A stretch of DNA of 64,000 nt from Flectonema sp. DT1601 (GCA_964019425.1 OZ025814.1:200001-264000); one strand, 5' to 3'. Shown: positions 23,816 to 34,347, counted from the first letter of the stretch. Translations and numbers: made by a program. The notes: generated by a model from the letters alone, not told the origin.

Positions 23816-26800
23816 CTACATTATGACACATTTTCCGCGTTGTTTTCCGGGTTGACCAGATGGTCTTATCCACGGAGTTGTCTTCATTTCACCAACTCCA
23901 GCTGGTTCAGTTAAATTTAGCTGTACTGGTGTTGGCATCACACTTCTGAGTGTGACTCCTCTCTTTTTATACATTAATACATACGCATATTGAGTTACTA
24001 GAGATGATTCAGAGATAGGTGAGATTACTGAGTCGTCATAACAACACCAACCAGCTGCTGTAAGAACATAAGAATAGTAATGACCGAATGAGTAGCATCC
24101 TCTGTGATTAATAATGGCGTACAAATCGTATATTGGTTCGCTTGAGTCATCCCCGCTGTACCACGGGCTGAAGTTTAGATTTTTAATTGGAAAGTTTACG
24201 AAACCGCTGTTCTTAACTCCTCCTATTTCATTAAAAATAAATCTCTTCAACTGAATTATTAACACCGGTGGTAACACATCGAGGGAGGCAACTCTGATTT
24301 GACTTGTTTCAGTGTATTCAATTTTAGGAGGCGTGTCTTGTTTTGAATTACGTTTCCGCTTTTTCTTAAGTGCCTCCTTAGCACAGTGTTCGCAGTGGGT
24401 GAGGAGTTCTTCTTTTGCAGTGTAGGTGTCAAGGGAATCGTTGAGAGTCGTTTCAACGCCGGAGTTGCGTTCCTCGTCATGCAGTGAAACAGATTCGTGT
24501 GTGTCGAACTGTGCAACAGTTGTGAGTGTGTTGTAGTAGGTTAGCATTGCTACATCCCATTCTGCTGAGATAGTTTGAATCCTGCAGTCTGTTTTCATTC
24601 CTTCAAAACTCGTACACCCAGTACAACCCGCAGCCCATGTACAGCTGTCACAACTCCTTCCATCTTTAGTAACACACAACAACCTATAAGGACATCTCCT
24701 CACTCTATTTCTAGTTGGTGACTTTGGTGTGTACGCATCGCAATCACTTGTTGACACGTGATACTCTGGAGCCAACCACTGCATGGCCCTTTCAATATCA
24801 GCTACGAATTCAACTCTGTGTGATGATATAATTGTGGGAGTTATTATATGTTCAGTAGTAATTCCCTTACGATGAATAATTTGAATGATTTCAGGGTTTT
24901 CTGTTGTGTATCCAGGCACGTAGTAAACACTTGAGCAGCCAAGAGGAACATCTGAAGAGACTTCAACAACATCTCCAATTGGTGATACTTGACAATAAAC
25001 ATATTCACAAGGTAATCCTCCCAACTCAGTTGATAAAGTGTATCGGATTTGATCACTTTGCTCACTTTCACTTGGTGCTTCTACGGTAACGTCAGGTGTT
25101 GGTTGTGATTGTATCTTTATTGAAATTTGAATTGGTGGTCTGTCAGGTCTTTTAACTGATATCAGTCTATAGATTCCTTGTTTCTGTGGGAGGTTCAGTG
25201 ACAAGGTTGACGTCGCATCAAAGATTGTCGACTCTTTGTTACAAACAGAACAGGTTCGAACTACACGTTCTTGACCAGAGAAGATTCTCGTAATAATGCT
25301 GTCGTATCTCATGAGGTGTTCAGACCAACGGTCTTCAGATGTTTGTGGCTTGTCTTCAGCTGGTTCCGGAGGAGTCTCACCCTTCACTGGTTCAATTAAA
25401 TCGTTCTTTGATAATATTCCTAAATCACAACTCATACCAGATAAGAATAATGACATAAACTCTTGAGAGTCTTGCTGCTGATAAGTTGCATACTCTGTTC
25501 GATATGTTCCAAATATATTCCTCAGATTACGAGGAGCCACACAGGTATCCTTTCCTGGAGTAGTTCCTAACCACATCAACTCAACTAACTCTACGAAGGC
25601 AATTGCTAGTTTTCCTCCCATTCCCCATTTACGGTGTGCTAAATGATAAACCCAGTCGTTATGTTTTAAGACGAAGTCTCTCAATATTTTAGTGTTCACA
25701 AGACACTGAAGTGCAGCATTCATGTAACAGGTGTTGCCGAGGTTTTGAAGTCCAACACGTCCCATGTTTGGGTTCTTTTCAGTTCCGTGACTGCAATCAA
25801 CAGCATGAGTCACCCAGTCTATCGGGACCACGACATCCGTTGATTTTGTTGACAGCGAAACAGTAACCGAGTCAGTTTGTGGATCAACTGCACGAACAAC
25901 ACCTCTAACAGCAACAGCTGACTTACCAGTACTGTAGTGAACAGGGTGGAATGTGTCTACCTTACTGCCTATCCGAAATGTACTATCAAAAGACGTCGAA
26001 AAAGAAGAACAAAAAGAACTATTATTATAAGGTGGTGATGTAGCTTCACTTTTAGGAACAGCCTTTATTGAAAAACTGTGACCATCTTCAACGTTCATGG
26101 ACTCGACCGTTGCTGAATCAGAAAGGTCAATATCAGTGTTGTCTCTATCATCAAAGAGAATGTGTGTGGTTGGATCTTTATTAACTAATTGTAAAATGTC
26201 CAGGGGAGTCGCCTTTACAGAAACATCAAGTTGGATTCCATCGACCAGGATTCGAACTGGAAAGAGTTCAAGCCCTATTCCAGCAACAACCTTTCTGGTA
26301 TAAACGAAACCTGTAAATAATAAATCTGGATACCAGGTTGAAACTGCTAACCAACCTCCCGGAGAACAAACTACATAATCAGATGGTTGAGTGCTTCTCG
26401 TTAGAGAAAAAGGTCTCGGACTTTGTTGTAAACGATCTCTCCAGTCAGCAGGAAGTATCATACACGACGTTCCTGGTTGTAGTTCGATACTATTTAACTT
26501 ACCAAATGCTATATCTTCAATGGTCATATTATCAGGTTGGACACCAAAATCAACGTCCAGACACCAAGCGAACGCTCCTAACAACGGAACAGGGTTGACA
26601 TCACGTTGCTTTTTTCCACTATCAAACCCTTCTTCAATAACTAAAGGCACATCGGGGTAGGAGAAAATCTGATATGCTAAGTCAGGATTATGAATCAGAT
26701 ATGAGAGATATAATTTATTTTGATCTCCATTTTCAAGTGAATTGGTCTCAAACAGGTCGTTAAGAAGTTGAAGTTGTTGTTGCTGATCACCATGTCGCAT

Positions 26801-27574
26801 AATGCCTACCAATGGTATAACTTGACAGAGTGAAATCACTCCATCATCATCACCATCACAACCTCTAGCTAAAAACTTTCTAAGTTGAGGAAGTGTCACA
26901 CTCGATGACACAACAGTTCCCGTTTTTGAATTCTTTTTTAAATTTGAAAATGCCGATTGAATTCTGGCCGCCAATTCCGGAGACAACTGACAGTCAGCAG
27001 CCAACTCAGCATCCTCTTGATGTATTAAATGAGATTGGGTTCTCTTTCTTTGTGCTAACCTACTTCTTGTTTGGAAGGGACACATCCAATTCCAAAGTAA
27101 GAAACTATTTTGAGGATGTTTTTCCGCCCATGTATGAAATGCTTCGAATGATAAGTTGCCCATTGGAACACAGCTCATATCGACAGCTATACCGGATCGA
27201 GAAACTAATTTGAGAATGTTTTCACGAGACACGCGATCATCTCTGTCGTCATCTAAAATATAAAATAACAACCGCAATCGATCATCAGTAGTCCCAGCTA
27301 TAAGAACACTCATCACGGACATTAGTTCTTCAAAACATAGTTCACCGGCTTCGCTAAGATCTGCTGCATTAAACAAGGCCTTGCTCATAACGTCAGGTAT
27401 TCCTGGCAACACATCTTTCAAGTATCCGTCTCGAAAAGCTCCAAAGCCAAGTGCCCTCCCTCTCCCTCCAGCTCGGGAGTTAAACACCGCCTCTAACTCT
27501 GCTATGTTCTCATAGCCTAATCGACGCCGTGCGGTATCTAAAGTAACAACCTGCCGCGATTGCTCGCTTCCCAT
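23816..27574 (-). CDS. USP32-like ubiquitin-specific protease with EF-hands
   Basis: The 1252-aa product is a C19 deubiquitinase. The Cys box Gly-Leu-Gln-Asn-Leu-Gly-Asn-Thr-Cys-Tyr-Met-Asn places the nucleophile at Cys616. The Gln-Gln-Asp-Ser-Gln-Glu-Phe box follows, and the His box (GHYYSYV) puts the general base at His1165. Upstream lie EF-hand-like segments (DDDRDDRVSREN and GDDDGVISL), a DUSP-like region with GGWLAVSTWYPDLLFTGF, and a ubiquitin-like stretch. This order matches human USP32. The ATG chosen follows a T-run plus CAG acceptor ending at 27601, giving a 26-nt 5' UTR and an N-terminus Met-Gly-Ser-Glu-Gln-Ser that suits N-myristoylation. The protein ends in Cys-Val-Ile-Met, a CaaX prenylation box like that of USP32. 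Membrane attachment at both ends is therefore predicted, not shown. Confidence 0.92.
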   Translation of the reverse strand: MGSEQSRQVVTLDTARRRLGYENIAELEAVFNSRAGGRGRALGFGAFRDGYLKDVLPGIPDVMSKALFNAADLSEAGELCFEELMSVMSVLIAGTTDDRLRLLFYILDDDRDDRVSRENILKLVSRSGIAVDMSCVPMGNLSFEAFHTWAEKHPQNSFLLWNWMCPFQTRSRLAQRKRTQSHLIHQEDAELAADCQLSPELAARIQSAFSNLKKNSKTGTVVSSSVTLPQLRKFLARGCDGDDDGVISLCQVIPLVGIMRHGDQQQQLQLLNDLFETNSLENGDQNKLYLSYLIHNPDLAYQIFSYPDVPLVIEEGFDSGKKQRDVNPVPLLGAFAWCLDVDFGVQPDNMTIEDIAFGKLNSIELQPGTSCMILPADWRDRLQQSPRPFSLTRSTQPSDYVVCSPGGWLAVSTWYPDLLFTGFVYTRKVVAGIGLELFPVRILVDGIQLDVSVKATPLDILQLVNKDPTTHILFDDRDNTDIDLSDSATVESMNVEDGHSFSIKAVPKSEATSPPYNNSSFCSSFSTSFDSTFRIGSKVDTFHPVHYSTGKSAVAVRGVVRAVDPQTDSVTVSLSTKSTDVVVPIDWVTHAVDCSHGTEKNPNMGRVGLQNLGNTCYMNAALQCLVNTKILRDFVLKHNDWVYHLAHRKWGMGGKLAIAFVELVELMWLGTTPGKDTCVAPRNLRNIFGTYRTEYATYQQQDSQEFMSLFLSGMSCDLGILSKNDLIEPVKGETPPEPAEDKPQTSEDRWSEHLMRYDSIITRIFSGQERVVRTCSVCNKESTIFDATSTLSLNLPQKQGIYRLISVKRPDRPPIQISIKIQSQPTPDVTVEAPSESEQSDQIRYTLSTELGGLPCEYVYCQVSPIGDVVEVSSDVPLGCSSVYYVPGYTTENPEIIQIIHRKGITTEHIITPTIISSHRVEFVADIERAMQWLAPEYHVSTSDCDAYTPKSPTRNRVRRCPYRLLCVTKDGRSCDSCTWAAGCTGCTSFEGMKTDCRIQTISAEWDVAMLTYYNTLTTVAQFDTHESVSLHDEERNSGVETTLNDSLDTYTAKEELLTHCEHCAKEALKKKRKRNSKQDTPPKIEYTETSQIRVASLDVLPPVLIIQLKRFIFNEIGGVKNSGFVNFPIKNLNFSPWYSGDDSSEPIYDLYAIINHRGCYSFGHYYSYVLTAAGWCCYDDSVISPISESSLVTQYAYVLMYKKRGVTLRSVMPTPVQLNLTEPAGVGEMKTTPWIRPSGQPGKQRGKCVIM

Positions 27575-27601
27575 TTCGGGAATGCGTGAGCAGGGGAGGG
27601 C

Positions 27602-28157
27602 TGAAAAAAAAAAAAAAAAATTATTTAAAACTACCTTGAAATTTTTTCTCCTTTCAATACAATAAAATTCTCCCATTGCTGGCTGAGTAAAAGAAGGAAA
27701 AGTACAATTCAACAACGGCACAAATCTAACATAAATAGATATAAGGTTACCTTCTGTGTCTCTCTAGAGAGTAGTCAGAGGTTGGTACAGACGAAAGCAT
27801 TGTTTTCTTACCACCCCTTCCCTTTATTTATTTCTTTTTTCTTTCTTTTGCAAAAATATAATAACCGTTTATCGAAAGAAAGTCTCTCAAAGAGATCACA
27901 ACAACAGCCTCAATTTCCACCTCCATTGCACAGCTGATGAAAAGGCCTCTTCTGATAAGTGCGAGAGTGCCATTAGGAATATCAAAATTAAAGCTGTCAA
28001 CAAAAGTTGCTTTCCATGTTATGTTCTCGTCTCGCGTATCGTCTTGCTAAGTGTTGGTGATGTTAATACTTCAGTTAACTGGAAGGCTGATTGCGATAAA
28101 ATAATAATTCTATTCATCAAAATAAAGTAAACAAAACAATCACATGTATTGATGTTG
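27602..28157. other. Intergenic region 5' of the USP gene
   Basis: About 555 nt with no gene. The minus-strand T-run plus CAG (27601-27620) next to the USP start is the likely trans-splice acceptor. The remainder is AT-rich without a recognised motif. Confidence 0.6.
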
Positions 28158-29302
28158 TTATAATTCGTGTCCGGTGTTCTTTTCTTTGTCGGAGTCTTCC
28201 TTTATGTCAGATTGGTCTTCGTGTGCTTCACGATCAGAGACTCGTTCGCTGTGCTTCTTATCATCTTGCTCGTGTGCTTTGTGCTGCTTATCGATTTGAT
28301 TGCTGTTACTGTTGCTGTTGTCATTTGAGTGACCAGATCCCTCAGAAGACTCAGACGAGGCCTTGGCTGATTCACTGCTACCACTTGTCGCGTCAGCTTG
28401 AGAAGAACTTTTGACTTCCTTTACATCAGTAGAAATACCTTCAACTACATTCTTAACATCAGTAGAAATATCAACTACTTTCTTAACATCACTTTCCTTT
28501 GTAATCGCTGCAATGTTTGGTTTTTCCTCTACCGGAGTTGGTGTTTTCTTCACCTCCACATTCTGCTTTGTTAATAATGATTGTGACTCCTTCAACTCAT
28601 TTTCTAATTTAACTGCCTTCGCATTGGCTGACTTGAGAGCTTCATTAGTGGTATCATGTGTGGCCCGAAGAGTACTTATATCTGTCTCTAGTTTTGATAT
28701 GTTCTTAGCGACTGCAGAAGCTGTTTCATTTCCAACAACATACGCAACTGCCAGTTGGTCTTCTAATGAAGATACGGTGTTCTGGAGAATAGCTTTCGAT
28801 CTTTCAAGGACTGCTACTTCGTCTTTGAGACGAGTCTTGTCGCTGTTTGTTTTATTGAATTAATGTCAGTTCCTCTGTTACTAATGTACTACAGTAATGA
28901 TAAAACATGTGCATACCTATCTAATTCATTTGCTTGTTGCTTAGCAGTTTCAACTTGAATTTTGAGGGCTTCTGCAGAAGAGACAGCACTAGCAGCCTGT
29001 TGCTCTTGGACAGCTGCTTTTGTTTTAGCTGTTTCTTGTAGATTTGCTATTTGAGTTTTTAAATTGCTGTTTTCTTGTTTTTGGTTGTCGATGTCAGCAG
29101 TGAAGGTTTGTAACTGTCCCTGAATATCTAAAAGACGCTTCTCATATGAGACATTCTTTTCTTCAGCTTCCCATTGCTTCATAACTGAATACAATATAAC
29201 AACAAGTACTATCAACAACGCTACTGCAATTCTCATTTTGCTTAACCATCCCGTATTTCCATATTTATATTTCCCTCTGCTATCATGGTGCAAGGGAAGC
29301 AT
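28158..29302 (-). CDS. Type II membrane-anchored coiled-coil protein, two exons
   Basis: Exon 1 (29302-28917) and exon 2 (28842-28158) join across a 74-nt intron (GTATGC…ACAAACAG) into a 356-aa protein. Splicing makes the coiled coil continuous (…ANELD/SDKTRLKDEV…). Residues 25-40 are a hydrophobic anchor (AVALLIVLVVILYSV), followed by about 190 residues of coiled coil, then a Ser/Glu/Lys/Asp-rich disordered tail. The protein ends in Gly-His-Glu-Leu, close to but not the same as an HDEL-type ER retrieval signal. The start was chosen because a T-rich tract ending CCAACCAG finishes at 29317, 14 nt upstream of the ATG. No enzyme domain is seen. Cell location is a guess; a single-pass membrane tether in the secretory pathway would fit. 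Confidence 0.75.
28843..28916 (-). other. Cis-intron, 74 nt, in the coiled-coil membrane protein gene
   Basis: The 5' end is GTATGC and the 3' end AATAAAACAAACAG, which is A-rich. An in-frame TAA just upstream of the acceptor shows the intron must be removed for the upstream reading frame to continue. Confidence 0.85.
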
Positions 29303-29592
29303 ATCTAAAAGTGCAGCTGGTTGGAAAAAAAATTTAAAAAAAAAATTAAACGTTTCTTCTCTCTTCTTCTCCTGCAAAGAAACATCTGAGAACTGTAATG
29401 AACTTAAAAGAAAGAATAAGAAAATAAAACCAATTGAAGAAATGATTATAAAATAATATCAGTAGACTCATCAAAGCCCGTGTGACTGAATTGCTTAACA
29501 AGCTTCTTTATGAGCTTGGTAAGAACACCTTGCTAAATATTTCTGAGAATACCTCTGCCAATAGTCGCAGGTGTGGTAAGTCGACACTCAAC

Positions 29593-30813
29593 TCACGCAA
29601 CCGTTTCTATTTCTTTTTGAGTGACGTTTAAGTTTGGATTTCTGTTGTTTTTTATTTTATTTTATTAATTTTTTTTTTTTTTTTTGCTACATTGCAGCTA
29701 GAGGGGGAAAAAAAAAAAACATACTTTCCCCCAACACGTTCTACGAATTTGATGTGCCTTCTTGTTGTGTCTCCGGTTTTCGCAGGTCCGATAACTTCAC
29801 CCACGGTTCCCTTAGCAATAGCTAATTCTCCTTTAACCTGATTGGTGAAATGTTTATATTTGAATTATCGTTTCGGAACAATGACTAATAAATGAATACA
29901 ATAAAACATAACATACATTGATATCAACTAATGACCTTACTTGGGTACCAGGAGGGAATGGATCATCGCTGACTGGTGAGGTTGGTGTAAAAGTAGTATT
30001 TGGAATCGGTTCTGTTGGTGGTTCCATGTCTTTGAATGCTTTTTGTTCCTTCATGAAGGATTCAAATTCACTTGTGAGATCGTCTTTCTCACTTGTCGGT
30101 GAGGAATTTGCTTCTTTTTCTTTTTCCTTTTCTTTTTGTTTTTCTAATTCCTTTTCAAAGAATTCTTCTTCAGTGTCTAACGGAACATCATCAGCTTTCC
30201 AATCATCATCTTCAAGTTGATCAAGTGAGTTGTCGAGAGTTGGAGCATTTCCTTCTTTAATTGCTGTATCTAATCTCACCTTAAGCTCACCTTCTAATGT
30301 GACAACACCTTCAACCTCTGGTCGGATATATAAATTAAATAAACCTTTGTTGTCACTCGTACACTCGGTACGACCAGCGACTAACCTCCTCGGGTGGTTT
30401 CCTTTAAACATGTAGATGAGCTGCCATTTTTGAGTAAATCCTCCGTAGTTCATTTTTTCACAGTGGAACTTTGCTTCTTCGACTGTTCTGATACCTGCAG
30501 TCTCACTTTCTGTTGGATTCCATACCTCAGCAATATCAGATGAGAAAGTATCAAGGTTCTGAAATATTAACCAACCGTCCTTATCAACGACAGGAAGAGC
30601 ATCACTAGTTCCTTCGAAATCTTCGATTCCATCAAGGTTTGTGTAGTCTTCTTTTACTGTTTCTATCTGAGCTTTTCTTGCTTGTTTACGACGTTGTTCT
30701 TCTTCATACTTTTGACGGGCTTCAGCAGCCCATGCTGGTTCACTATTAAGTCTTGGTTGCCTGAATCCAGACGACCGAAGGCTTCCTCTCAAGGACAATC
30801 TAACGCTTTTCAT
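29593..30813 (-). CDS. Three-exon protein of unknown function with C-terminal barrel-like motif
   Basis: Exons 30813-29941, 29837-29725 and 29641-29593 give a 344-aa protein. The introns are 103 and 83 nt. The N-terminus is Arg/Ser-rich (SVRLSLRGSLRSSGFR) and could be a mitochondrial presequence. A region with several Trp follows (WLIFQNLDTF, EVWNPTESE, QKWQLIYMF), then an acidic Glu/Lys-rich linker. Exon 2 encodes a short beta-barrel-like module (AKGTVGEVIGPAKTGDTTRR) related in style to SH3/KOW-type units. The terminal exon codes NPNLNVTQKEIETVA and a TGA stop. The ATG follows a TTTTCATCAG site ending at 30830, giving a 16-nt 5' UTR. Function is not recognised. Confidence 0.75.
29642..29724 (-). 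other. Cis-intron 2, 83 nt, in the 29593-30813 gene
   Basis: It starts GTATGT and ends AAAAAACAACAG. The intron interrupts a codon after its second base. Splicing gives …RVGGK/NPNLNVTQKEIETVA and a stop; without it the frame would run into a poly-Lys stretch. Confidence 0.75.
29838..29940 (-). other. Cis-intron 1, 103 nt, in the 29593-30813 gene
   Basis: It starts GTAAGG and ends TTCACCAATCAG, between codons. Splicing joins PGTQ to VKGELAIAKG. Confidence 0.8.
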
Positions 30814-31055
30814 TAAAAAATACAAAAAACTGATGAAAACAAAAATATTACAAATATCAAAATAGAATTTAGACAAGAAGAATGTGAAATAGACAAGAAA
30901 CTTGATACAGATTGCGCGATGTTCTCCTTTGGAAAAATAAGAACAACACGAATAAAGTATAATTCTTAAATACAGTTCGTTAGAACTCGACAAAATTTAT
31001 TTTGAAAGTTAAGCGTTCAGTGTAAGTGAGTTATGTAATAATAATTCATAAAGGT

Positions 31056-33428
31056 TCAGAAAGGGTTTGAAATGCAGTTTCGCAAACTCTGAATTCCAAC
31101 TCGTCTCTCCGATACCTGAATGAGAAGAGACATTCCCGGATGGATAGAGTCATTACAAGATAGTAATTGTGTTAGAAATGGATTTCCCGTCACAGTTGAC
31201 AACAACCCCAGAGTTGATAAATAAGGTACCGACATCTTAACAGTTTCAGATAAACATAACAATCCATCGTGATGAGGACTACGAAGGTCAAGTAGCTGTT
31301 TAAGAGCAGACACAATCTTCGGTTTCTGACTCATAGATGCTTCACAGAGTGTAACAACTCCTTCCATTCTCCTTTGACAAGCTTCAGATAAAACCTTTAA
31401 TCCATTGAAACGACAATATGTTCCCGACCAATGAAAGAATTCTTTTATTGACCACGGAATCTCACAACTTTGTCCCAACATCTGTAATCCTGGACAGTAT
31501 TCAGCCGTAGTACTTATGCTGTTCCATGACTTAGAATAGTATTTTGACTTCACAAGTAGCTTTAGTCCGAATTTCTGATCTGCAAAGTGTCGTAATAACG
31601 GCATACGCCAAGAGCAGAACGGAGAAGCTTTTTGTGAATAATAAAGTGCCGCAAGACCAGGGAAGGATTTATCATTATTTGAGATAGATTCGTGTAACAT
31701 CACTGTCGACTGACACACAGACTCGATTGGTTCTTCATTATAGCCTGGGTACCTTCTTATAGAAGAGAGGGTTCGTTCAAGAGCGGCAATTCCAACTAGT
31801 TTTTGATTCCTGTTTATGAGTTTTCTTATTGTCTTTATCCCCAAAAAACGACAAACTCCCTCTCTCTCATTTCTCAAGACGTAAAGTGGAATCCGACGAT
31901 TAAACTCCTGACACACAACGTTTAGTACTGACAAACCAACAAGAGAACGGGATTTATCAGTACACGTAATATGAAGCAACTGCTCCAATGAAGAAAAGGT
32001 TGCTGTTGTTGGTATCGCATACTCACGATGTGTGAATTGACGACACTTAAATGCAGTCATCGCATGTGACAAGTGAGACACGTACGGAAAGCTGCACGTT
32101 CCAGATTCACAACGCATTTCAGCAGCTCTCAGTAAGCAATGTATGTTACTAGTTTTAGTTCCTCTTCTTATTTTCAAAGAACGAAAAGCATCAAGAAGAA
32201 GAGGATCACTCTCACTCTGAGTCAGACGAAGATTTTGAGGAAACCACCGACAAGTAGACTGCCTTCTCGTACCTGCTTCAATCAGGTAATATAAATGTTC
32301 GTAGAGGTGTCCCTGAACTGAATTCTCAACAGAAGGATTCATCAACGCGGTTTCACTCCTAAAGCGAGTGCTCCTCTTAGCAGCGAGTCGTAAATGAGAA
32401 ATATTTATAAACTCATTGGTCGTCATCACAGCCGAGAAACGAAGCGCAGACATCGGAGTGACGATGGTTGACGTTACTGGTGGCTCAAGTGCAATTTTAT
32501 AAACAACTTGGAGAGGAGAGAGAGAGGGCCTCAGTAGAAATGGTTCATTCTGCAGAGACGATTTCCTGTTCCTCAATCGTGACATTAATTCAGCCTCTTG
32601 AATTGCCATTTTGTGCTGAACTCTGGAACGAACTTCTGCAGATGGAGGACGGGAATCTAAAAGTCTCATGCTGTTGATTGTCTGCTCACTTACTTGTCTT
32701 CCCTGTATATCTGCTTCAGTAAACTTCCCAAATTCTGCAGGTCTGCTTTGATCTCGTCGTCTAATTAAGTCAGCCAGATATCTCTTCGGATGTTCCCAAA
32801 GTAATTCTAATCTAGCTGTTGGCAATGGAGTGACTGGTGGCTTCGGAACATGTCGCACTACCTTCTTCCCTGGAGTGTACAAGGGAGGTCTAGGCAAAGA
32901 TAACGGCGGAGGGGCTGGTGGAGGGGTCGGAACTGTTATTCTAGCCACACCTCCTTCTAAGCAGCTCCTCAACTCACTGACACCAATTCCTTCAAAATTC
33001 TTATCAACACCTTTTATTGCACCCAACTTCTGTAAACTGAGGGCTTCGACCTGAGCTTGTTTTTGTAATTTAAGCTGTGAAATCCCGCAGTAGTTTGTTT
33101 CTTCTTGTAACTTAAGTCTTTGAGTTGATTTATTTGTGAGTGCCTTCAGTCGATCAGATGCCAGTTTTAGTTCTTCTTCTTCTCTTTCTCTGATATCTTT
33201 TGGAACAGGTCGTCGTCGTTTGGTTGCTTTTCTCTCAAAGAAGGCGCCAGGTTTGAACATTGCACCGATGACACCACCCACAGCGTCTGACTCTGCATAT
33301 GGTTTACTCTTGTAGTTGTATATGACTTTCTTTCCAGATGCTGTTACCACAGTCTGAAGTTCTGGTAGTTCAAGAGGCTCATTAAGTGACTTCCATTTGT
33401 ATCCTCCGGGGACACCTGAATTACACAT
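31056..33428 (-). CDS. Protein with degenerate GL repeats (790 aa), unknown function
   Basis: The N-terminal 300 residues are basic and helical with a Pro-rich stretch (PTPPPAPPPLSLPRPP). From about residue 440 onward a degenerate repeat appears: a hydrophobic or charged residue, then Gly-Leu/Ile-X-X-Leu, spaced 25-50 residues apart (LVGLSVL, FLGIKTI, LVGIAAL, FPGLAAL, KFGLKLL, CPGLQML, FNGLKVL, MEGVVTL, HDGLLCL, HPGMSLL, RVGIQSL). This could be an unusual helical solenoid. No named family fits. The ATG lies 12 nt after a CTTTTTTCCAG acceptor-like site ending at 33441. There is no signal peptide or membrane segment. Confidence 0.8.
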   Translation of the reverse strand: MCNSGVPGGYKWKSLNEPLELPELQTVVTASGKKVIYNYKSKPYAESDAVGGVIGAMFKPGAFFERKATKRRRPVPKDIREREEEELKLASDRLKALTNKSTQRLKLQEETNYCGISQLKLQKQAQVEALSLQKLGAIKGVDKNFEGIGVSELRSCLEGGVARITVPTPPPAPPPLSLPRPPLYTPGKKVVRHVPKPPVTPLPTARLELLWEHPKRYLADLIRRRDQSRPAEFGKFTEADIQGRQVSEQTINSMRLLDSRPPSAEVRSRVQHKMAIQEAELMSRLRNRKSSLQNEPFLLRPSLSPLQVVYKIALEPPVTSTIVTPMSALRFSAVMTTNEFINISHLRLAAKRSTRFRSETALMNPSVENSVQGHLYEHLYYLIEAGTRRQSTCRWFPQNLRLTQSESDPLLLDAFRSLKIRRGTKTSNIHCLLRAAEMRCESGTCSFPYVSHLSHAMTAFKCRQFTHREYAIPTTATFSSLEQLLHITCTDKSRSLVGLSVLNVVCQEFNRRIPLYVLRNEREGVCRFLGIKTIRKLINRNQKLVGIAALERTLSSIRRYPGYNEEPIESVCQSTVMLHESISNNDKSFPGLAALYYSQKASPFCSWRMPLLRHFADQKFGLKLLVKSKYYSKSWNSISTTAEYCPGLQMLGQSCEIPWSIKEFFHWSGTYCRFNGLKVLSEACQRRMEGVVTLCEASMSQKPKIVSALKQLLDLRSPHHDGLLCLSETVKMSVPYLSTLGLLSTVTGNPFLTQLLSCNDSIHPGMSLLIQVSERRVGIQSLRNCISNPF

Positions 33429-33549
33429 TCTTTTGTTTAACTGGAAAAAAGAAAAATTAACATCATCAACGAGAATAAATAAATAACATGTAAACCATAT
33501 ATAACCCGTTGAAGCAGATTAAAAATCCCACTTATGGGTAAAAACTGTT

Positions 33550-34347
33550 TCACAGGGGATGGTCGTTAACCGGGGTTGTAATTTTCCACTTCTTAAGAAG
33601 AAATGCACAAGAAATCCCAAATAATATAACTTGAGGAAAAGTGATTGATTGCGACACAATAGCAAGTGATACTAAGAAAGCACAGTCACGATCAACAACT
33701 GATTTTGATACCAAAATCCATAAAATAATAGTTTTGCAAATTGAAGCAGCAACAAGAAGTAAGATAATGGGAGAGAAACCGTAAAACGGACCATCTGTTA
33801 GAACGAGTATCCTCTGAGAGACATTAAAATAAAGCATTGAGAAGTGAAAAACAATCTTGAATGAAGTGAGTTGATACAACACAATCGGCAAAGACCCCTG
33901 CCGCGCAACACAATAATGGACAATAGAACCTGAAACCGACAGCAGAACACCTGCAATAACAGAGCGATACGTATGCTCATCTATTACAAATGCTGCAAGA
34001 AAACATATAACAGCTTTACCTGGAAAGGTTCTGTGGATGAGACAAGTCAAAGCTATAGCTGCGCACATATTGACATCGTCCAACACGTTTATGATACACA
34101 TCATCAATGCGGGTAAGGCTAATATAATCGCCTGTGTGTTGTCCTTCCACAGTACTGGTAGTCTACCCTCCCAGACAATAGATATCAGGACCAGTATCCC
34201 GAATCCTTCCATCATATAAATTACTTCTCTACTGCAGTCTACTGACACTGCTAGAACTTCGCTTATTACTATTGAACTCACTAATAGAAGTGTCACTAAC
34301 CCCACGAGGACTTTTGTATTGGTTTCGTAATCATTTCCTATAAGCAT
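33550..34347 (-). CDS. Multi-pass membrane protein resembling nucleotide-sugar transporters
   Basis: The 265-aa product has about nine hydrophobic segments separated by short loops, with a Lys-Lys-Trp-Lys tail that could act as a C-terminal ER retrieval-type signal. The segment DGPFYGFSPIILLLVAASI, followed by VSLAIVSQSITFPQVILFG, resembles the second half of SLC35A-type nucleotide-sugar transporters (typically '.G...GY.P..W.VV...A.GG', then 'FA.S.SIILS'). The first half resembles them less. The chosen ATG lies 15 nt downstream of a CACCCATTCAG site; the open frame upstream of it lacks an ATG. If correct, it would import nucleotide sugars into Golgi or ER, but the family call is tentative and the protein is short. 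Confidence 0.55.
   Translation of the reverse strand: MLIGNDYETNTKVLVGLVTLLLVSSIVISEVLAVSVDCSREVIYMMEGFGILVLISIVWEGRLPVLWKDNTQAIILALPALMMCIINVLDDVNMCAAIALTCLIHRTFPGKAVICFLAAFVIDEHTYRSVIAGVLLSVSGSIVHYCVARQGSLPIVLYQLTSFKIVFHFSMLYFNVSQRILVLTDGPFYGFSPIILLLVAASICKTIILWILVSKSVVDRDCAFLVSLAIVSQSITFPQVILFGISCAFLLKKWKITTPVNDHPL

Noticed and set aside
26247-26262. B-box-like GTTCGAATCC inside the USP coding region (minus strand)
   Set aside because: It lies in a well-supported protein-coding frame and has no partner A-box or stems.
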